Origin: Anaerocolumna sp.
GTDB taxonomy: Bacteria > Bacillota > Clostridia > Lachnospirales > Lachnospiraceae
Assembly: GCA_029256725.1 (NCBI GenBank)
Contig: JAQSXJ010000004.1
Span: 1 to 64,000, forward strand
Direction: 5' to 3'
DNA: 64,000 nucleotides
Position numbers and translations under genes: made by a program. Each line of letters begins with the position of its first letter. Within the stretch, counting starts at the first letter, position 1. The notes beneath the pieces are model-generated. The model did not search any database and was not told the DNA's origin. It saw nothing but the letters and a program-made list of their open reading frames with translations. Below, in pieces: positions 24,610 to 33,948 of this stretch.

Positions 24610-26454
24610 ATGTATTTAATACCGGAACCACAGAAAATGATAATGGAAGAGGACACCGGCTTTGTCTTAAGATATAACGGGCGCATAACTGTAAGCAGCT
24701 TATGTGACAGAAAAGCGGTTGCTCATGCCGCAATCTTGAAGGAGGAAATCCTCAGACAGCTGGGCTTTAATTACCTGATATCCAAAGGAGACAAATTAAC
24801 AGGGGAGTTGTTTCTTGGCTTAAAGAGGGAATTGCATCCTGAAGGCTACCAGTTAATCATTACCAAAGATGCCATAGAACTATATGGTGGCAGCAATGCA
24901 GGAATATTATATGGAATTCAGACACTTCGTCAGATAATTAATTTTAAGGGAGCAGTACTTCCATCTCTTACTATTGAAGATTATCCGGCAATCGAGAACA
25001 GAGGATTCTATCATGATATTACCAGAGGACGAATACCGACTTTACAAAGTCTTAAGGAACTTGCGGATAAGATGTCCTATTACAAAATGAACCAGTTGCA
25101 GCTTTATATTGAACATAGTTTTCTATTTCGAAATTTCAGCGAAGTCTGGCGGGATGATACGCCCCTTACAGCCGAAGAAATTCTTGAACTTGATCAGTAT
25201 TGCCGTAACCTGCACATAGATCTTGTGCCCTCTATTGCTACCTTCGGGCATCTATATAAAGTACTTCGTACTAAGACCTACTCACACCTTTGTGAACTGG
25301 AGGGATCGGATAAAGAACCGTTCTCCTTCTATGAAAGAATGGCTCATCATACCCTTGATATTTCGAATAAAGATAGTTTTGCCTTTATTACAGAAATGCT
25401 TAAGGAGTTTATCCCCTTATTTTCATCTCAATATTTTAACCTGTGTGCAGACGAGACTTTTGACCTGGGAAAAGGAAAAAGTAAAGCTCTGGCGGAAAAC
25501 GTCGGTCTTGATAATATGTACATAGATTTTGTAGGACAAATATGTGAGTTTCTTATCAGTAAGGGAAAAGAGCCGATGTTCTGGGGAGATATTATCTGCG
25601 GATTTCCGGAAGCTGTTCAGAAACTTCCTAAAAGCGTAATCTGCCTCAATTGGGGATATGAACCCAATGAAAGTGAGGACAATACCAAGGCGCTTAAGGA
25701 GGCAGGTGCCAGACAATATGTGTGCCCTGGAGTTAATGGCTGGAATCGGCTGATCAATAATTACAGATCTGCTTATGATAATATAAGCAGAATGAGCAGC
25801 TATGCAGTCAAATATCAGGCAGAAGGAATTCTTAATACGGATTGGGGCGATTTTGGACACATTAATCACCCGGAATTTTCCATAGCTGGAATGATCTACG
25901 GAGCCGCCTTTTCCTGGAATGCAAAAGGGCTGGAATTTGAGGATATTAACTGTAAAATATCCAGACTGGAGTATGGAGATGCAACAGACACCTTCCTATC
26001 CATAGTGAATACCCTTTCAGAACAGAATGCGGTTAGCTGGTATGATGTAATATGCTTTAAGGAATTAAAGGAAAATGCTATAATCGGAGAACCTTATTCA
26101 CCTGTACTTAAAGATATCAGTTGGGATGAGATTAACGCAACCAATGTAAAAATAGATAACTGTTTAACCCTTCTATACCGCATACTGTCCACTGCCAGAC
26201 AGGAGAAACGCTACCTTTATAAGGCTTATTTTATAGCAGGAGCAGGAATTAAGCTCTTTAACGAAATTGGTGCCTTTGCAGCCTGCGGTCCCTGTACGGC
26301 AGATGCAAAGGAACAGGGAAAGGAGCTAGCGACAAAGCTGGAATACTGGCATCAGGAATATAAGGGGCTCTGGCGCAGTGTCAGTAAGGAATCTGAACTT
26401 TATCGTATCAGCGAAGTTGCTTTCTGGTATGCGGATTATCTGAGAGCCATGTAA
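24610..26454 (+). CDS. Beta-N-acetylhexosaminidase, GH20
   Basis: About 614 residues, no signal peptide, hence probably intracellular. A GH20b-like N-terminal domain is followed by a TIM barrel with the catalytic Asp-Glu pair in CADETFDLGKGKS (Asp281, Glu282). GH20 enzymes use the substrate N-acetyl group in catalysis, releasing GlcNAc or GalNAc from glycans, chitin oligomers or muropeptides. The start at 24610 is chosen because AAGGAG lies six bases upstream; a GTG 14 codons earlier has only a weak site. It begins shortly after the DHHW terminator and precedes the dihydrouridine synthase gene. Confidence 0.92.
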   Translation: MYLIPEPQKMIMEEDTGFVLRYNGRITVSSLCDRKAVAHAAILKEEILRQLGFNYLISKGDKLTGELFLGLKRELHPEGYQLIITKDAIELYGGSNAGILYGIQTLRQIINFKGAVLPSLTIEDYPAIENRGFYHDITRGRIPTLQSLKELADKMSYYKMNQLQLYIEHSFLFRNFSEVWRDDTPLTAEEILELDQYCRNLHIDLVPSIATFGHLYKVLRTKTYSHLCELEGSDKEPFSFYERMAHHTLDISNKDSFAFITEMLKEFIPLFSSQYFNLCADETFDLGKGKSKALAENVGLDNMYIDFVGQICEFLISKGKEPMFWGDIICGFPEAVQKLPKSVICLNWGYEPNESEDNTKALKEAGARQYVCPGVNGWNRLINNYRSAYDNISRMSSYAVKYQAEGILNTDWGDFGHINHPEFSIAGMIYGAAFSWNAKGLEFEDINCKISRLEYGDATDTFLSIVNTLSEQNAVSWYDVICFKELKENAIIGEPYSPVLKDISWDEINATNVKIDNCLTLLYRILSTARQEKRYLYKAYFIAGAGIKLFNEIGAFAACGPCTADAKEQGKELATKLEYWHQEYKGLWRSVSKESELYRISEVAFWYADYLRAM

Positions 26455-26532
26455 AATGATATTGAATCAGAGTTGCTTTTCGGTTATACTCTACTTCATA
26501 TGGCATTTGTCGAAAAGGAGAACTAAAAAGCA

Positions 26533-27474
26533 ATGAAATTCTATCTTGCACCCTTAGAAGGGATAACCGGGTATATCTACCGAAATGCATTTAACACCTA
26601 TTACGGTCAGGTTGATAAATATTTTTCACCCTTTATAACAACAAATTCGGATTTAGCCTTTAAAAATAAAGATATCAAGGATATTCATCCGGATAATAAC
26701 AAAGGAATGATCTTAATACCCCAACTGCTTACAAATAACGCCAATAGTTTTATCAGTGCTTCAGAAAAGATAAAGCAGTATGGCTACAATGAAATAAATT
26801 TAAACCTTGGTTGTCCCTCCGGCACGGTAGTATCCAAAAATAAAGGCTCTGGCTTCTTGGCACTCAAAGAGGAACTGGACAGGTTTTTGGAGGAGATTTT
26901 TGAAAAGTCCGTTACAGAGATTTCAATTAAGACCAGAATCGGAAAAGAACAGCCGGATGAATTCTATGACCTGATTCAGATCTATAATAAATATCCTCTT
27001 AAGGAGCTGATCATTCATCCAAGAATTCAGAAGGATTTCTATAAAAACAAACCTAATCTAACGGTCTTTGCGGATGCGCTAAAGACGAGTAAGAATCCTG
27101 TCTGCTATAATGGAGATATCTTTACACTGAAGGACTTTAAAGAATTCAATCAAAAATTTCCGGAAGTAGATACCTTAATGCTTGGCAGAGGACTTCTTGC
27201 CTATCCGGGATTGATTGCTGCAATTAAGGATAATAAGCAGCCGGACAAAGAAGTATTCAGGCAATTTCATGACAAAGTATATGAAGATTACCGTAAGGTC
27301 CTCTCTCCTGACAGAAATGTACTGTTTAAGATGAAGGAATTATGGATCTATATGAGCACTGTTTTTACCGATTATGAGAAATACCTGAAGATGATTAAGA
27401 AGTCAGAGCAGTTAGACCGTTATGAAGAAACGGTTGAGAAGCTATTTCGAGAGCAGGAAATTGTTATAGAATAA
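26533..27474 (+). CDS. tRNA-dihydrouridine synthase
   Basis: 313 residues, FMN-dependent TIM barrel. Opening MKFYLAPLEGITGYIYRNAF, the catalytic Cys in LNLGCPSGTVV, ISIKTRIG, the IIHPR His and the LMLGRGLLAYPG phosphate loop all match the Dus family. It reduces uridine to dihydrouridine in the tRNA D loop. Family members are usually 310-340 residues, so it is full length. AAGGAG precedes the ATG. It is the last gene before a palindromic repeat and a hairpin facing the MerR regulator. Confidence 0.95.
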   Translation: MKFYLAPLEGITGYIYRNAFNTYYGQVDKYFSPFITTNSDLAFKNKDIKDIHPDNNKGMILIPQLLTNNANSFISASEKIKQYGYNEINLNLGCPSGTVVSKNKGSGFLALKEELDRFLEEIFEKSVTEISIKTRIGKEQPDEFYDLIQIYNKYPLKELIIHPRIQKDFYKNKPNLTVFADALKTSKNPVCYNGDIFTLKDFKEFNQKFPEVDTLMLGRGLLAYPGLIAAIKDNKQPDKEVFRQFHDKVYEDYRKVLSPDRNVLFKMKELWIYMSTVFTDYEKYLKMIKKSEQLDRYEETVEKLFREQEIVIE

Positions 27475-27489
27475 ATATTATGGTTTGAA

Positions 27490-27740
27490 CGTTAGTTTTT
27501 CGCAATGGGACGGCAATTTGCATAAAACAGAAAGACTCATACTTCGATTACAAGGTATAAGAAGTCCTAATTCTCTGAAAATTTTGCGCTTGATATATTA
27601 TAGAACAGATAACTCGCTCCGCTCAAACAATCTGTTCTATAATATAGCACAAAATTTTCAGAGAAAAGGACTTCTAATACCTTTCCATAGGCGTATTCGT
27701 TCTTTCTATTTTATGCAAATTGCCTGTGCTCATATGGACG
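27490..27740 (+). repeat. Long palindromic repeat, copy 2
   Basis: The most symmetric copy. Outer arms GGCAATTTGCATAAAACAGA and TCTATTTTATGCAAATTGCC, inner arms AGAAGTCCTAATTCTCTGAA and TTCAGAGAAAAGGACTTCT, centre ACAGATAACTCGC...ATCTGT. Same orientation as copy 1. An open frame of 122 codons runs through it but is an accident of the palindrome. Confidence 0.9.
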
Positions 27741-27799
27741 TTAGACTTTGTTCAAATAAATATATAAAATTAGTAATATTAAGAAAACAATATAACTTA

Positions 27800-27854
27800 A
27801 TCAGGTTGGTAAGATTTACTCTTTATAGTATTTTGAAATATCTACCAACCTGAT
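27800..27854. terminator. Hairpin between convergent dus and MerR genes
   Basis: ATCAGGTTGGTA and TACCAACCTGAT form a perfect 12-bp stem around a 31-base loop. The flanks lack a strong T run, so termination in both directions is likely but not certain. Confidence 0.6.
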
Positions 27855-27862
27855 ATAAAATG

Positions 27863-28744
27863 CTAAATCAATTGATGCTGTTCCAGATAGGTCTTATAAG
27901 CATTGGCAAGAAAATCGGAAGCTCCTTCACCATATATTCTGTCTGTAGCTTCTCTGACAGCCTTGTCAGTGGTAAAGCCCTCTAGTACAAGATTCCAGTA
28001 GTTATCACCCATGTCTATTCCGTTTAAGGTCTCCTCCATTAAGTCCATTAATTCTTTTACTATACTCTGTATTTCTGCTGAAGAGGGGTCTTTTCTGATG
28101 TCAGAAGTCAATTTTTTATGCAGTTCTGTATTTTTAACCACATAATCCTTGGATGGATCCGCAAGTGAATTCATTCTGTTCATAGTACCTTTAAAGTCTT
28201 TCAGGTTTTGTTTCATTGCTTGGGTATATTTCTCAATACTGCCATATTGCTTTATAGCCAATTGACCCATTTCTGATTCCTTTTCTTTCATGGTCTCAAA
28301 TATCTCATCGAACTTCTCCAGGCTGCCCCAGTAAGTTACAATCTCATCTAAGTGGTTTTCCTTAAAATCCTCCAAAGCAGTAAAATATTCCGTCATATCG
28401 AATTCCTTAAAGCTCATATCCTGTTCTCCTTTCAAAAGCCTGTCGATTAAACCAAGCAGATTACCAAGTCTGTCTGCCTTAGCCTGGATAAGCTTTCGCT
28501 GATCCTTTAAAGCTTTAAGCCTGTCAAACTGTGGATTTTGCATAATTGCTTTTATATCCTTTAAAGGAAAGTCCAGTTCTTTAAAAAACAGTATCTGTTG
28601 AAGGGTCTCCAGAGCTGCCTCATTATAGAGCCTGTATCCGGCGGCTGTAGTATCAGATGGTTTTAGCAGACCGATTTCATCATAATACTGCAGGGTACGA
28701 ACACTTACTCCTGTAAGCTCAGAGACCTGTTTTACTGTCATCAT
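27863..28744 (-). CDS. MerR family regulator with TipAS-like ligand domain
   Basis: 293 residues. The N-terminal winged helix (VKQVSELTGVSVRTLQYYDEIGLLKPS) and a coiled coil to about residue 110 are MerR features. The C-terminal part (about 130-290), with the YWGSLEKFDEIFETMKE region and a YGEGASDFLANAYKTYLEQ ending, matches the TipAS antibiotic-recognition fold, which in TipA and Mta senses thiopeptides or other hydrophobic compounds. GGAGG precedes the first of two adjacent ATGs. Its own promoter has the MerR-type 19-bp spacer over a palindrome, indicating autoregulation. No transporter gene lies next to it. Confidence 0.92.
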   Translation of the reverse strand: MMTVKQVSELTGVSVRTLQYYDEIGLLKPSDTTAAGYRLYNEAALETLQQILFFKELDFPLKDIKAIMQNPQFDRLKALKDQRKLIQAKADRLGNLLGLIDRLLKGEQDMSFKEFDMTEYFTALEDFKENHLDEIVTYWGSLEKFDEIFETMKEKESEMGQLAIKQYGSIEKYTQAMKQNLKDFKGTMNRMNSLADPSKDYVVKNTELHKKLTSDIRKDPSSAEIQSIVKELMDLMEETLNGIDMGDNYWNLVLEGFTTDKAVREATDRIYGEGASDFLANAYKTYLEQHQLI

Positions 28745-28846
28745 GGCGGTACCTCCATAACTAGAGATTATATTTAGGTTAGTTGATTTTATATTTATAG
28801 GTTAAATTGCTAACAGCTGTTTTTATTACTTCTAATCTCTGTAATA

Positions 28847-28877
28847 AACATACGCTATCACGTCGGGTGATAGTCAA
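28847..28877 (-). promoter_or_regulatory. MerR-type promoter and operator of the TipA-like gene
   Basis: On the minus strand TTGACT and TATGTT are separated by 19 bp, the over-long spacer used by MerR activators. Overlapping the spacer is the inverted repeat CTATCAC-N5-GTGATAG. The promoter points to the TipA-like gene, about 100 bp away. Confidence 0.8.
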
Positions 28878-28987
28878 GAGATTATTTCAATATTTTTATG
28901 CCATATTTAAAATCCAATTATGCTATATTTTTAGCCTTATCTATCTAAGTTTCTCTTTTTTTAAATTCTCATTATCGATTCAATTGT

Positions 28988-29275
28988 CAAAAGCCTTGCT
29001 ACCACACGATTTCAGGCGAAGTGCAGAAAACAGAAAGAACGAATGTGCCTATGGAAAGATATTAGAAGTCCTTTTCTCTGAAAATTTTGTGCTATATTAT
29101 AAAATAGATTGTCTGAGTACACATAGTGTACTCATGCGTAGCGAGTTATCTATTTTATAATATGTCAAGTACAAAATATTCAGAGAATTAGGACTTCTTA
29201 TACCTTGGAATCGAAACATGAGTTCTTTCTGTTTTCTGCAATTCGCCGTCCCCTTGTGAAAAACTGTCCTTTTCT
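28988..29275 (-). repeat. Long palindromic repeat, copy 3
   Basis: Inverted with respect to copies 1 and 2: it starts near GATTTCAGGCGAAGTGCAG and ends with GCAATTCGCCGTCCCCTTG. The inner arms AGAAGTCC.../...GGACTTCT are kept. The centre carries an extra perfect palindrome, GAGTACACATAGTGTACTC, not found in the other copies. Confidence 0.9.
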
Positions 29276-29423
29276 AACTTCAAGGCATAAAAAAAGAGAC
29301 AGATTTTCAATCAATCTACCTCTTCCTGTATATATATTACCACAAAATCCTGATTTTTTCAAGTCTTGTAATAGATTGGAAGCTGCCCTATAATGAGATA
29401 CCATCTTGGAAGGAGGATTATTT

Positions 29424-29966
29424 ATGGAGGACAATTTATTTGAATTAATGCAGCTAAAAAAGCAGGAAGCTGAAGTAACAGCGCTCCTGGCAGTTAATGA
29501 AAAAACAGAAAGCTTCGGGTTGACATTATCCTATGAAGAGGCTAAGGAATTGGTGGTATTAAGAAATGACAGTCTTAAGAACACCCAGAGAGTGGAATTC
29601 GGGGAAGGAATCCTGTCAAAACTTATATACCATTTCTGTGATTCCCAGTACATTACACAGGATAATTATATGCAGACGCTGACGGATCTCCAGGATATCT
29701 TTTATCAGTTTAAGAATGAAGCGGAGGATAATCTCACGGATGATGAACTGTTTACCTTTATGAAAGAGCAGTTTGAAGAGGTATGTACAGGTGACTTAGA
29801 ATATCTTGCCGGTACTTGTCTGGAGAAATTCACAGAAGCTATCAGGGCAGGTTATCGAGGCTATAAACAGACTGGCGGCAGCGGGGAATTCAGCCAGTTT
29901 GATGATGTTACACGATGGGACAGAGAATTGTATCTAGAAGTTTTAAAAGAAATCTTTTGGGATTAA
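29424..29966 (+). CDS. DUF6323 family protein
   Basis: 180 residues, soluble, acidic. It opens MEDNLFELMQLKKQ and contains LTLSYEEAKELVVLRNDSLK, followed by RVEFGEGILSKLIYHFCDS; these match DUF6323 as I know the family. The start at 29424 follows GGAGG with seven bases between; an upstream start is less well placed. It is followed after 11 bp by a DUF6179-type gene, a pairing seen in other Firmicutes. No catalytic motif is visible and the function is unknown. Confidence 0.75.
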   Translation: MEDNLFELMQLKKQEAEVTALLAVNEKTESFGLTLSYEEAKELVVLRNDSLKNTQRVEFGEGILSKLIYHFCDSQYITQDNYMQTLTDLQDIFYQFKNEAEDNLTDDELFTFMKEQFEEVCTGDLEYLAGTCLEKFTEAIRAGYRGYKQTGGSGEFSQFDDVTRWDRELYLEVLKEIFWD

Positions 29967-29977
29967 CAGGAGGCTAT

Positions 29978-30844
29978 ATGGATATGGATTATACGATGGA
30001 AGAACTTCTGCCAGTAGTGGAGAAGCTTACCTTTCAATTCACCTCGGGAGACAGCAGTTCAGTGACCTATGAGACAGCCAGAATGCTGATGGAAGCAATT
30101 CTTTACTGCATAGAGGAGTATGAAAAAGAAGGTAATGAGTTCGGTGTCAGAAGCGAGAATAGACAGGAAGCAGCTTATGTCTATAAGCTGGGTTATGAGG
30201 CAGTAAGAGAGAAGGTATATAAAGCGAAAGAGTTATATGAGAATATTCTTAAAGATTTTAAGGATTACGGTTTACGAAATTTAAAAGAAACCTTTCTAGA
30301 CGGAATGCCAGCTTTTTTTATTCGTTATGATCCGAAATTCAAACCCCAGGACCACTTATTAACATTGGATTATCCAACTGTGGGTGTAATCACCAACCTG
30401 AAAGGGATAGATGCCATATATCAGTATTTATGTAATATCAAGCTTGAGAATGATTTCTTACAGGTATTTGCTCCTGAGAATATTGCAAGACGGTTAGAAA
30501 GGCTAATGCCTGACTACAAAGAAGCATATTATGATAATATGTGTGACGCAGTGCTCCTAACGATAATAGGCTGTTATATTGCAGATAAATCCATAGGTCA
30601 GCTTGATTTAAGGGATGAGGATATGATTGCAGTACAGGAGTATTTTGAAGGGAATGATATTGAAATTATCGAAGGAAAGATTCAGCATATATTAGCGGTT
30701 TTATTTCAACAGGTCTTTTCCGGTAAAGAGGAAATGAAAGCGTATTTTATGCAGAGCAGCAGAAACTATGCAGTTAGGATTATGAATGGTATCCAGAATA
30801 ATTCTCTTTCCGGAGTATTTGGGTTGTATCATCAGTTTGGTTAA
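29978..30844 (+). CDS. DUF6179 family protein
   Basis: About 288 residues, soluble, largely helical by appearance. MDMDYTMEELLPVVEKL and the SVTYETARMLMEAILYCIEE stretch match DUF6179. The start at 29978 is chosen because AGGAGG lies four to five bases before the ATG and because it clears the end of the DUF6323 gene. The two genes form a small operon ending in a good terminator. The function is unknown. Confidence 0.72.
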   Translation: MDMDYTMEELLPVVEKLTFQFTSGDSSSVTYETARMLMEAILYCIEEYEKEGNEFGVRSENRQEAAYVYKLGYEAVREKVYKAKELYENILKDFKDYGLRNLKETFLDGMPAFFIRYDPKFKPQDHLLTLDYPTVGVITNLKGIDAIYQYLCNIKLENDFLQVFAPENIARRLERLMPDYKEAYYDNMCDAVLLTIIGCYIADKSIGQLDLRDEDMIAVQEYFEGNDIEIIEGKIQHILAVLFQQVFSGKEEMKAYFMQSSRNYAVRIMNGIQNNSLSGVFGLYHQFG

Positions 30845-30874
30845 GAAAAATTATTAATTTTGATGTTGAAAGGA

Positions 30875-30922
30875 AAAGAAGGTTCATTGCTGCTGAACAA
30901 ACAGCAGAGAACCTCCTTTTTA
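30875..30922 (+). terminator. Terminator of the DUF6323-DUF6179 operon
   Basis: AGAAGGTTC and GAACCTCCTT together with inner GCTGCTG and CAGCA form a two-step stem, followed by TTTTT. It lies 30 bp after the stop codon. Confidence 0.85.
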
Positions 30923-31085
30923 TATGGTAGGTCTATGCTATACTTGTCTTTTGCTTAGCACAATTACCTTCCTTAGGGATGATTGCCTAGAACAAAGCAA
31001 TCTATATAGGTGATACTTTTAAAATGAGTAATTCTCATATGCCTGAGAAGGTTATAATAAGAGGATGTATTTACTAATTATTTAA

Positions 31086-31805
31086 TCAAAAAATAAAATA
31101 ATATACAACCGGTACTAAGATAGCAGGGAGAAGATTGCCAACCCGTACTTTCTTACCAAGTAACAGATTGATCCCCACACAAAAAATTAAGATAGAGCCA
31201 ATGCAGGATAAGTAACCGATTAAAGTCTCATTCATATAACCTGAGACCAGAGCGGCACACAAAGTAATTGCACCCTGATAAAGCAACAGGGGAACCGCAG
31301 AGAACATAACACCGATACCAAGAGAAGAGGCAAATACCATAACAATAATAAAATCCAAAAAGGCTTTGGCAAACAGCATGGTATAATCGCCTGTTAGTCC
31401 ATCCTGAATAGAGCCTACTATTGCCATAGCTCCAACACAGATAACCAGAGTGGAAGTTACAAAACCCTCAACAAAACTGCTATCATTTGAGGCTTTAAAG
31501 AGACTTTTTAGTTTGTTACCTAGATTTTCCATGCGGTTTTCCAGATTCAGCGCTTCTCCGACCAAACCACCGATTACCAGAGATAATACTAATAACATGG
31601 TATTGGTAGTCTCAAAACTGCCCGTATCGGATAATTTCAAAAGCCCTGCCATGGCACCGCCTAAACCGATAAATAAGGTTGCCGTACCGCAGGCTTGCAT
31701 AAGAATTTCATGAAATCTCTGCTTCAACCCACTTCTGAACAATAGCCCTACACCGCTTCCAAAAATAACAGCCAAAAAGTTTACGATGGTACCTAAGCCT
31801 CTCAT
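31086..31805 (-). CDS. DUF554 family membrane protein
   Basis: 239 residues with about seven transmembrane helices. GTIVNFLAVIFGSGVGLLF at the N-terminus, the FVTSTLVICVGAMAIVGSIQ centre and the DGLTGDYTMLFAKAFLDFI loop are characteristic of DUF554 (YdfK/YqgA) proteins. These are integral membrane proteins of unknown, possibly transport-related function. A GGAGAAAA site precedes the ATG. It is a single gene convergent with the DUF6179 operon. Confidence 0.92.
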   Translation of the reverse strand: MRGLGTIVNFLAVIFGSGVGLLFRSGLKQRFHEILMQACGTATLFIGLGGAMAGLLKLSDTGSFETTNTMLLVLSLVIGGLVGEALNLENRMENLGNKLKSLFKASNDSSFVEGFVTSTLVICVGAMAIVGSIQDGLTGDYTMLFAKAFLDFIIVMVFASSLGIGVMFSAVPLLLYQGAITLCAALVSGYMNETLIGYLSCIGSILIFCVGINLLLGKKVRVGNLLPAILVPVVYYFIF

Positions 31806-31920
31806 GTTTTTCTCCTTTGTCCTTCAAATATCACAATTCTACCACAAACCCGTTGGAAAGGAAATTAATAATTCTTGTAACGGATGAAGAAATTGGCATT
31901 ACTTATTTATAAATTTTTTC

Positions 31921-31949
31921 TTGCGCATTAAAATAGAATTTTGTATAAT
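31921..31949 (+). promoter_or_regulatory. Sigma-A promoter of the PAS-GGDEF gene
   Basis: TTGCGC and TATAAT with a 17-bp spacer, leaving a leader of about 95 bases before the start codon. The leader contains a CACT-TC-AGTG hairpin but no riboswitch was recognised in it. Confidence 0.75.
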
Positions 31950-32053
31950 ATAACTGCGTTAATAGTAGCATTCCCGGATACTGTCACTTCAGTGGCGGAT
32001 GGTTTCAGCGGGGGTGCTTTTCTTTCATTAGATACCTTTAGAGGAATTAAAAT

Positions 32054-33487
32054 ATGAAATGGATAAATGTTAGCAAAGAGCAATTAGATTTCGAACGTTA
32101 TAATAGTCTCATTGTATTAAGCAGGATTAAGCTTATATCCGCTGCTGTTGCTTTACTATCTTTTCTGTTCGTTTATTTTGACTGGACAGTCGTAAGGATA
32201 GGAACAGACACGGTATATCAGGTTACTTTAATTTCCATGCATTTAATCTGCTTACTTGCTTCGGTACTATTTCTTATATTCTATAAGCGTATTGTAAAAC
32301 ATACAAAGGAAGGCAAACGTTTCATATGTACGATACCTCAGGTATATTTTTTCCTGTATGTTCTAGTGGGAGCCCTATCGTCTGTGAACAGCCAGCGTTA
32401 TACAGGAAACATCTATTCTTATATCATTCTCTCTCTCATTGCCGGAGCTGTTCTAACCTTGAAGCCTGTGGTAATGGTTTTATCATATCTTATCAGTCAT
32501 GCTATATTTCTATACGGCATCAGCCTGCTCAATGAGGATGCAGGACAAGCTCTTACAAAACAGTTCAATGCAACTATTATGATTGCTACTTCCCTATTTA
32601 TGAGTATAATGTTTTACCAGCACCGAATGAAGGAATATTTTACGAAGCAGAAGTTAAAGGAAAATGAAGAAAATTTTAAAAAGCTGTTTTATGCCAACCC
32701 TTATCCGGTGTTCATTACAAGACTTGAGGATGGTAAAGTTATCAAAGCCAGTAAAAGAGCTATAAGTCTTATGGGTCTAAGCGAAGATGAGACAAAAGGT
32801 TATAACAGTATAAACTGGTATATCCAGGAGGAAAACAGATTATCCCTTTTAGAAGAACTAAGAAATAACAATTCCGTTTATAACCGGATTGTTGCTTATG
32901 ATTTTAAAGGTAAACGTATGTGGGTAACTGCTAATTATGAATTAATAGATTATCATGGTGAGAAATGCATACTCACAGGTATTATGGATATCACTGAAAT
33001 ACACAGAGTGGAAGAGGAACTTTCACGTCAAGCTTCAACAGATGTGCTGACAGGAATCATGAACCGCAGAATGGGAATGATAAAGTTAGAAGAACTTATG
33101 GAAAAAGGAAAAATGAGCTTTGTGGAGTTCGTTCTCTGTTTTGTGGATATCAATGACTTAAAAAAGATAAATGACAGCTTAGGCCATGGTGAAGGTGACA
33201 GATATCTTATGACCTTTTGTAATCAGACGAAGGAAAAGATCGGGGAGAAGGATCTGTTCTTTCGAATGGGAGGAGATGAATTTATTATCGTCTTCTTAAA
33301 CAAATCCTTTTCACAGGCAGAAATGATATGGAGCAAACTGATAGAACATCTTGGTACCTATGAGATCTCTGCCAGTCATGGTATGGCTTACTATAGTTCC
33401 GGTATGGACCTTGAGCTGGAGGATATTATTGAAAGAGCCGATAAGAGAATGTATGTAGAGAAGTTAAAATACAGAAAAGAAAGCTAA
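32054..33487 (+). CDS. Membrane-bound PAS-GGDEF diguanylate cyclase
   Basis: 477 residues: about five transmembrane helices (residues about 30-195), a PAS domain (about 210-325, with NPYPVFITRLEDG and ending in ITGIMDITE) and a GGDEF domain (about 335-477). The active-site motif is intact as FRMGGDEF, so it should make cyclic di-GMP from GTP. The PAS or membrane region presumably senses a signal. AGAGGAATT precedes the ATG, with its own sigma-A promoter upstream. A DUF1801 gene follows after 20 bp. Confidence 0.93.
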   Translation: MKWINVSKEQLDFERYNSLIVLSRIKLISAAVALLSFLFVYFDWTVVRIGTDTVYQVTLISMHLICLLASVLFLIFYKRIVKHTKEGKRFICTIPQVYFFLYVLVGALSSVNSQRYTGNIYSYIILSLIAGAVLTLKPVVMVLSYLISHAIFLYGISLLNEDAGQALTKQFNATIMIATSLFMSIMFYQHRMKEYFTKQKLKENEENFKKLFYANPYPVFITRLEDGKVIKASKRAISLMGLSEDETKGYNSINWYIQEENRLSLLEELRNNNSVYNRIVAYDFKGKRMWVTANYELIDYHGEKCILTGIMDITEIHRVEEELSRQASTDVLTGIMNRRMGMIKLEELMEKGKMSFVEFVLCFVDINDLKKINDSLGHGEGDRYLMTFCNQTKEKIGEKDLFFRMGGDEFIIVFLNKSFSQAEMIWSKLIEHLGTYEISASHGMAYYSSGMDLELEDIIERADKRMYVEKLKYRKES

Positions 33488-33507
33488 ATACACAAAAGGA
33501 GAATGGA

Positions 33508-33894
33508 ATGGAAGAGAATAAGCAGGATTTTACCACAATTGATGAGTATATTATGTTATATCCGCCAGAAATTCAGAAGAAGCTTAATGCTCTTAGAGCG
33601 CAGATCCATTCAGCAGCACCGGAGGTTACAGAAGCAATAAGCTGGAGAATGCCAACCTTTAAACTGTATGGTAATCTGGTACATTTTGCGGTTTTTAAGA
33701 ACCATATTGGTCTCTATCCGGGAGAGAGTGGAATAAGAGTATTTGAAGACAAGATAAAGGACTATAAAAGTTCCAAAGGAGCAGTCCAGTTTCCTTTAGA
33801 TAAACCACTTCCGTTAAAGCTGGTAGAGGAGATTGTACTCTACAGAGTAAAAGAAAATACAGAGATTGCCTTAAGTAAAAAGAAAAATAAATAA
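33508..33894 (+). CDS. DUF1801 (YdhG-like) protein
   Basis: 128 residues matching the DUF1801 family: IDEYIMLYPPEIQKKLNALR, AISWRMPTFKLYGNLVHFA, KNHIGLYPG and the C-terminal KGAVQFPLDKPLP. A B. subtilis relative (Fra/YdhG) is described as an iron chaperone, but the family is broad and many members are uncharacterised. AAAAGGAG precedes the start. It probably shares a transcript with the upstream cyclase gene. Confidence 0.9.
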   Translation: MEENKQDFTTIDEYIMLYPPEIQKKLNALRAQIHSAAPEVTEAISWRMPTFKLYGNLVHFAVFKNHIGLYPGESGIRVFEDKIKDYKSSKGAVQFPLDKPLPLKLVEEIVLYRVKENTEIALSKKKNK

Positions 33895-33948
33895 ATGCTT
33901 GACAAAACAGTTAGAAGAAGTATAATTTGCTAGTCAGTTACCGCTTGG

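Noticed and set aside
27485..27853. 122-codon open frame on the plus strand
   Set aside because: It runs through palindromic copy 2 and its flanks; no ribosome site, no family likeness, and the same DNA elsewhere is not open.
28807..29160. 117-codon open frame on the plus strand
   Set aside because: It covers the MerR promoter and half of palindromic copy 3; composition is that of non-coding DNA.
31944..32053. Possible cyclic di-GMP riboswitch before the PAS-GGDEF gene
   Set aside because: The leader lacks the conserved core of either known cyclic di-GMP riboswitch class; only a short hairpin is present.
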